From Batrachochytrium dendrobatidis JAM81 (lineage: Eukaryota; Chytridiomycota; Chytridiomycetes; Rhizophydiales): a DNA stretch of 13,844 nucleotides. The position numbers and the translations under genes are program-made. Every line of letters starts with the position of its first letter. Position 1 is the first letter of the stretch. A model generated the notes under the pieces. That model saw nothing but the letters and a program-made list of their open reading frames with translations. It made no database searches and was not told where the DNA came from. Shown here piece after piece: positions 8,581-13,844 of the stretch. The stretch lies in the NCBI RefSeq assembly GCF_000203795.2, contig NW_006281110.1, positions 9,390 through 23,233 on the forward strand. Direction: 5' to 3'.

Positions 8581-9271
8581 TATATGAGCTTATGCAGCAA
8601 CAACTCGACCGCCATTTAGGTATATGTAGCATAGATACTCATGTGTAAACTCTTTTATGCACAACTCTTCAGCCATTGAATGAAACAGGACTCATAGTCA
8701 AGGACTGGTGACCCTGACCCATATACTAGAGAATATGTCAAGATCGATTGGCATAATCATTCAGTTTCAAGTTACGGTCAGTATAGGGTAACAGTTTATC
8801 CACACAACAGCTGGTCAAATATTAGTGGTAAAATCCTTCAAACGGCTCTGCTTCAACACTTGATCTAGTGATATGATACTGTGTTGCAGTCCTGTTCAAT
8901 GCAGTATGGATTGATGGTCATATCAGCAATATCAATACTTTATGCCAACTGTAATACCTTGAATACGCCAACTCAAAGTATTGCCAATGATTAGAAAAGC
9001 TTCAACAGAACTCTTGAACTGTCAATTGTCATGCTATCAATAGTATGAACATCCGACTCAATACTGTACATGACTGGTTGTCAAGAGTCTTGCAGCGTTT
9101 ACTTGACAAACTGGATTCCTGTTTCGATTATACAAACATGGCATCAAACACATGTCTACTTTGGAACAAGACGTTGAGTTGAATGTCCAGCAATATACAA
9201 AAATATACAAAACAGCACGAATTGAATGTCAAAACTCGATTACTAACAATTTCAAATCTACACAAACGAAT
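8581..9271. other. Intergenic, nothing recognised
   Basis: There is no open frame of note on either strand. Isolated ACCCT/AGGGT words occur (8704, 8785) but not the doubled telomere-like motif. Confidence 0.5.
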
Positions 9272-9548
9272 ACGACAACTTGCAGTCTAGTCATATAAAC
9301 GGAACACTAACAGTGTCAGTGTGTAATAAACAGTCAGTGTCATGGACTGGTTGACAATACAGTGGTGTTGGTGGCGATTGACATACATGGTTGCATTACT
9401 GACATGTGCCATGATTGTTGTTGAATTAGATTGCGATCGTATCCGAGATTCAGAATACAACAAATGTGTGTACAGAGTTGTATTGACAATATTGGCAGTC
9501 CAACACAATACATGAATGTGGGTTCAAACTTGGTGACCATACAATGTA
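9272..9548 (-). repeat. Inverted-repeat arm B
   Basis: This is the reverse-complement partner of 6625-6849. The core 9390-9532 matches 6641-6783 at 137 of 143 bases. About 56 bases (roughly 9334-9389) are absent from the other arm, and similarity resumes at 9272-9333. A 124-codon ATG frame on the minus strand (9340-9714) covers most of it, but the substitution pattern between arms does not look coding. Confidence 0.9.
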
Positions 9549-10423
9549 TGACTACCAAATGTGTCGAGTATCCATGCAGAATACTAAATGGTAATATGTG
9601 ATGATCCAAGGGACTCGTATCACCAATGTTTGTGTGCCATAATTCCACTATTTGACTTGGTAAACAATAGGAATTACACCTATTGATCAATTTACTTTTC
9701 TGATTGCTCATCATACATTCTACTTGTTTGTGTCACCAAGATACAAACAATCAATTACTACAAGACTGACTATAACTCATATTTATTAATAAATGACTCT
9801 TCCAACCATTTCAACATATTATTGTTTTATTACATCTTTTCATTATCATTGAAAAAACCAAATCTGCTGATCCTGAATTATTGTGCAACTCCCATTACAC
9901 TTTTGATTTGTTATTTTCTGTCAACTACTAACAGTTACAGATCATACACACACTTCTCCATTTAAACTAATATAAATCAGATTACACAAAACTCCAACAG
10001 AGTTGTTGGTTGTTGATGAGCAAGTTGGATATAAAGTTGTTTTCAATCAATCCGTTGGTAATCATGATATCATACTTTGATTTGTATGTACGCAATACTA
10101 CTGTCATCTTGTGTATGGTGTTTTGTATTCCTACAAACGCATTCCATTTCCAGCTGTTTTCTTTGCAGACATTTGATGCTGTGTAACAATGAGGGTGTAA
10201 AATGTAGTACAGAAATAGACGACTAAATTATATTTATTCCAACGGATTTAGCACTCTTGTTCAAGTAAAACGATATCATCCGATGCTCACTATACACTAC
10301 TTGTACGTTGAATCGTGCCAATCACTTGCTATTTTAACAAACATGGAATATCACAACACATATTGATGACCAACTAATATCCGAGTGTCAACTCATTCCA
10401 GTTTTGGTTTATACTCATTTTTT
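9549..10423. other. Intergenic with a 14-bp palindrome
   Basis: No gene is recognised. ATTTATTAATAAAT at 9781-9794 is a perfect palindrome carrying AATAAA on both strands, so it could act as a two-way poly(A) signal, but no gene clearly ends on either side. Confidence 0.4.
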
Positions 10424-10625
10424 AACCCTAACCCTTGGCCATAACCCTTTTCAGGGTGAAGCTTTTAATCAACCATATGATATTTGAGCGTATGATCAAA
10501 TAGCGGCTCAACCAAGGTTGCAGACCACCATATAAAGGGAGATCCCTTCAAAGTTTGGCATTGACAACAAATCAACATTCAACCCTGACAACAACACAAG
10601 CCCTTAGGACGGTTATTCAAGGGAT

Positions 10626-10652
10626 ATGCTTTTAATACCATTTATTCAGTAA
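10626..10652 (+). other. Upstream ORF 1 (8 codons)
   Basis: ATG to TAA, eight codons. Its TAA overlaps the ATG of the next small frame as TAATG. It matters only if transcription starts near the TATAAA at 10531. Confidence 0.35.
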
Positions 10653-10720
10653 TGGATATAAACATGGTTCAAAAACCGACCTGTTGGATGACATTACAAC
10701 TTGCTCAACCAAACCAGTAG
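10652..10720 (+). other. Upstream ORF 2 (22 codons)
   Basis: It begins within the stop of uORF 1 and ends in TAG one base before the main ATG at 10722 (TAGAATG). This tight spacing would allow termination-reinitiation, but the frame may simply be untranscribed DNA. Confidence 0.35.
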
Positions 10721-10721
10721 A

Positions 10722-11540
10722 ATGAGACTCGCAGTTGCTGTATTGTCATCGATCTTGCTTGCCCTCTCGGTTACTACAGCCAGCCCAGTCAACCCCAGTG
10801 CAACTACAGATGTTGAAACTAGCACTTCAACCGTCATTCCCAGTGCAACTACAAGTACTGAATATAGTCTTTGGATAGTTCCTAATCCAAACGGTATAGG
10901 CTTGGGTGCTCTTGATGCACTTCCAGATAACGTCAAGCATTTACTCGACAAATACGTAGAGTTACAGGATGCTCGTAATCAGCAAAGCAAAATATATTGG
11001 CCGTTAAAATCTCAATATGACAGTCAATATGACGTGGTACTGGGCGTGGAAAAAGATCTTGAAATTCTGAAATATCAATCTCAAAAAGGCAATGGCAATC
11101 CAAAATATGGTGACATTGAGAAGACTAAGCTTGATCTTGAAGACCAAAGATCCAAATTTGCCGAACTTCGAAAAGATCTTGATGAGTGCGAGTCCGAGAT
11201 TGGTCATCTTGCAGAAAAAAAATGGGAGGCCGATAAACAGATTGTGAGTCTCGTTTTCGGAACCCCTCTGAATCCTGATTTATTTAATTACCAACTTTTG
11301 CTTATCAAAGAAACGCCTTCCGTTAAAGATTACCTTGAAGAACAATTATCAAAATACAAGGATCTTGGTCAGAATCATGGTGATCAACAACGTCAAGACT
11401 CGCAATCGTCATTGGATACACTATCTGAATCTGGATCCAATCGGAAGAGTACTTCCAATAAACGGAAAAGGGTTTCCAAGCTTGTGGATGAATTGAAATC
11501 ATTCTTTAAACGACCCAAACATGACGATCCATCCAATTGA
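10722..11540 (+). CDS. Putative secreted coiled-coil effector (272 aa)
   Basis: The frame is open from 10701 but the first ATG is 10722, with A at -3. It gives a signal peptide MRLAVAVLSSILLALSVTTA with likely cleavage after Ala20. A short Thr/Ser-rich linker follows with a duplicated PSATT (25-29 and 40-44). Residues about 64-175 are a long charged helical region consistent with a coiled coil (for example DLEDQRSKFAELRKDLDECE). A loop FGTPLNPDLFNY (179-190) and a second helical segment (200-215) follow. The tail is Ser/Gln-rich, then basic: NKRKR (246-250) and FFKRPKH (261-267), possible nuclear localisation signals. The only cysteine is C156. No enzymatic motif is seen. The architecture is a signal peptide, PSATT linker and helical body, in the style of large secreted families of Batrachochytrium. 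Single exon, on the opposite strand to the other three clear genes. Confidence 0.85.
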   Translation: MRLAVAVLSSILLALSVTTASPVNPSATTDVETSTSTVIPSATTSTEYSLWIVPNPNGIGLGALDALPDNVKHLLDKYVELQDARNQQSKIYWPLKSQYDSQYDVVLGVEKDLEILKYQSQKGNGNPKYGDIEKTKLDLEDQRSKFAELRKDLDECESEIGHLAEKKWEADKQIVSLVFGTPLNPDLFNYQLLLIKETPSVKDYLEEQLSKYKDLGQNHGDQQRQDSQSSLDTLSESGSNRKSTSNKRKRVSKLVDELKSFFKRPKHDDPSN

Positions 11541-11599
11541 TTTGAATGTCAATCTGGACTTGTTTCAACCGATTCAATTGCCATTATGGTTTAATTTAC

Positions 11600-11605
11600 A
11601 ATAAA
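11600..11605 (+). terminator. Likely poly(A) signal of the coiled-coil effector gene
   Basis: AATAAA lies 60 bases after the stop codon at 11540. It is the first canonical hexamer downstream. Confidence 0.5.
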
Positions 11606-13844
11606 TTTGTATGTGCATGCATTATATCTGATTATTGTACACAGTCTTGATTGGCATGATATCATATTGTACATTGACACTTGTATTTCCAATACAATAC
11701 AGTTGATTGTATATTGCATAGTTGTACACATTGATGATACTGACATGCATGTGTGTATTGTGTCGATATGATATTGCTTGTCATGTCGTATTGACACATG
11801 CAACACCAATACCAACAATAGTCATGTGTGTTGATATCAGATCCGACCAATTTGACTGGTTTGACTCGTTGATTGTGGTATCAAAATGGTTGCATCAATA
11901 GCTTGACTGATCACACACATCAGTCGCAGTATCAACTTTGTCGTGTGTCAAGTACCATATGTTGAATATACAATGCCAACAATATGGTCATTATGCACAT
12001 GTTGATGTATGCAGTGATCGTATACTGGTCGATTGGTGTAATATGATCACACACCAATGGAATGTGATAATCATGATATTTGCAGCAGTATACTATATTA
12101 AACTGATCCAATACATGCACGGTTTGAACATATCACACACATTACAATAAATGGCATGATACATACATTGACTTCATCAATATTAAATCTCATTGTGTAG
12201 CATTTCTTGATATCACCACCCAATTCAACGGGTGATCATTTTGACAACCTATTGTTTGATTGACTGGCAATCCCAATTGGTGGATGTAATGCAAGTCGAA
12301 CTGCAGCAACCACTTGTAACGCAAGTATAACGCATTCTAGAGTAATCAGCATTGTATCGAGTAGTGTGATGAAAATGGGTTGAATCTGGTACATGATTGC
12401 CGTTTTATAATGACGGCAGCTTCAAGGGTGACAATCAGCAATCTCCAAATGGGTATTTAGAAAAAGCCAAATACACCATGTAGGGCGAATCAATATACAA
12501 GCATCGTTGTTGGTGTATAATTAACCTCGGTAGTATGCTGTGTTGATCTCTCCAATTGCGGTCATGTATCCAGTGATCAGGTAGTGCCATTATGGATAAT
12601 TATCATCGCATCTACAATCCATTAATACAGCATACACTGTCATTGTATGCCAAGTATTTGACTGATTGTTCAATTGGTCATGTTTTTTGACCAGCATCCA
12701 TCTGTGCACTGTTTAGATTGGTCCCATTTGTCATTTATCAGTCAATTTGTATACAGGTCGGGTCATCCAACGACTTGCTATCATGCAAATTCAAATACAG
12801 TCTATGCAACAGTCGGTTGTTTTTGTGTATATCCAGATTGAACTACCAATAATGGTTATTTCAAAGTCACTCAATATCCTGCCAATTGTCATTGTGATTG
12901 TATTCCACATCCAATTCTAGATTGTAATCACAACCACAATTACCGTGCTTGATCAAATGGTGTTTTGCATTGATCATGGTATCATACATCACGATACTGC
13001 CAGATTACTGCACGCAAGTCATGACCAATACAAATGCATTACTGATTGACACTGATCGACACCATATATACAGTCAGACAGCACAACAAGTCACCAGCAT
13101 GCCATTGATCGTGTTGCAATACAATTGACCAATATATCATGCTGTATGTTGTATCGAGTCACGACATACAATATTACTGAATAAACACAAGTCACAACTG
13201 CAAGTATTCATATGGTAATGAACTGACATTGGTGTTGATATCCAATTGATTGACTAATCGATCATCATCAATTGCATCAGTGATTGGTATATGCAACTGA
13301 TATACACCATGTCCGAGTCTGATACATGTCGATATATGCGTGTCAATCAGCAATGCATATTTGTGGCCATTACAGTCGAATGTGAGTCGAGTCGATCACT
13401 AAACCAACGAATCAATGATTGCATTCTAAATATGGTGCGATTTGATGCGACATGACAATATATTGTCCAACAGGTTCAACATACACAACACCGATATCCA
13501 ATACATCACACATGTATACACTGCATATACAAGCAGTAGCAATGACCGATCCAAACCAACAGTGACAGAGTTACACATCAACATATAGTCGATTATCAGT
13601 CGAGTCTGCATATATCAACTAGTTGCGACACGTCATAATCAATGTGGATTGTATTGCTCACCAATCGATCATGACAACTAATCAATACCAATCATGTAGT
13701 CGATACAATCACCAACATATCGATGATTGTTGACTAGCGGTTACAACTCGTCAATTGCATCCAATGTTACAGGTGATGCACATCTGATTACTGCAAATCA
13801 ACAACTTGTCAATCATATCATAGTGTGCATTGCCAACAAACCAT
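11606..13844. other. Gene-empty DNA rich in CAAT/ATTG words
   Basis: No frame on either strand has a recognisable protein, and the longest are 60-75 codons. Notable items are a hairpin TGCCGT/ACGGCA (12398-12418) and the 19-base word at 12031-12049 shared with 7279-7297. CAAT and ATTG are strongly over-represented: I count 13 in 13081-13320, where roughly 3 would be expected from base composition. I see no tandem array, RNA gene or transposase. Confidence 0.6.

Larger units (their letters stand above)
10424..10721 (+). promoter_or_regulatory. Promoter and leader of the coiled-coil secreted-protein gene
   Basis: AACCCTAACCCTT (10424-10436) is identical to the element at 6234-6246. It is followed by a small dyad ACCCT/AGGGT (10444-10448, 10453-10457). 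TATAAA at 10531-10536 overlaps a perfect 6-bp hairpin AAGGGA/TCCCTT (10535-10548). A second TATA-like TATAAAC (10657-10663) is closer to the ATG. If the first is used, the leader is about 160 bases and contains two short upstream frames; if the second, it is about 30 bases and contains none. Confidence 0.5.

Noticed and set aside
9340..9714. 124-codon minus-strand ATG frame over inverted-repeat arm B
   Set aside because: The homologous arm A differs at all codon positions in this frame and lacks the rest of it, so there is no sign of protein-level selection.
11591..13844. Short frames of 60-75 codons in the right-hand region
   Set aside because: They are Cys/His/Ile-rich, overlap in several phases, and show no start context, domain or signal peptide.
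1..13844. CRISPR array, bacterial operon or toxin-antitoxin system
   Set aside because: No regularly spaced repeats, no Shine-Dalgarno-led gene strings, and the gene content is clearly fungal.

Overview
This window looks like gene-poor, effector-bearing DNA of a chytrid fungus, most likely Batrachochytrium (the amphibian-killing chytrids B. dendrobatidis and B. salamandrivorans). The evidence is a Crinkler (CRN) gene with a chytrid-style header, and three single-exon genes for signal-peptide proteins made of a low-complexity Ser/Thr/Pro linker plus a charged, helix-rich tail. The DNA is AT-rich, the genes have eukaryotic-type AATAAA signals, and no operons, tRNAs, rRNAs or housekeeping genes are visible. 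The genus call rests on family resemblance, not on a search.

Layout, left to right. A GC-rich 43-codon open frame (2-133, +) enters from the left edge. A CRN gene lies on the minus strand (344-2092); it is one uninterrupted 582-codon frame except for a single TAA at codon 72. Its upstream side carries a cluster of GTGAGACATT repeats. From about 2340 to 4870 there is no convincing intact gene, but several protein-like stretches broken by stops and frame changes suggest fossil coding sequence. One 84-codon ATG frame with a hydrophobic N-terminus (3998-4252, -) may still be intact.

Three putative secreted-protein genes follow: 4900-6123 (-), with about sixteen 16-residue repeats; 7554-8453 (-), an acidic-then-basic protein; and 10722-11540 (+), a coiled-coil protein with a basic tail. 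The 7554-8453 gene sits between two arms of an inverted repeat (6625-6849 and 9272-9548; the 143-bp cores differ at 6 positions). Two of the three secreted genes share a 13-bp telomere-like element, AACCCTAACCCTT, in their promoter regions. The last 2.2 kb (11606-13844) holds nothing I recognise, apart from a strong excess of CAAT/ATTG words.

How the genes fit together: all four clear genes look like host-directed effectors. One (CRN) uses a header-type delivery domain and three use classical signal peptides. They are separated by repeat-rich DNA, which fits the published two-speed genome picture for these chytrids, in which effector families lie in fast-evolving, gene-sparse compartments. 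No shared operon or pathway can be read from the sequence.
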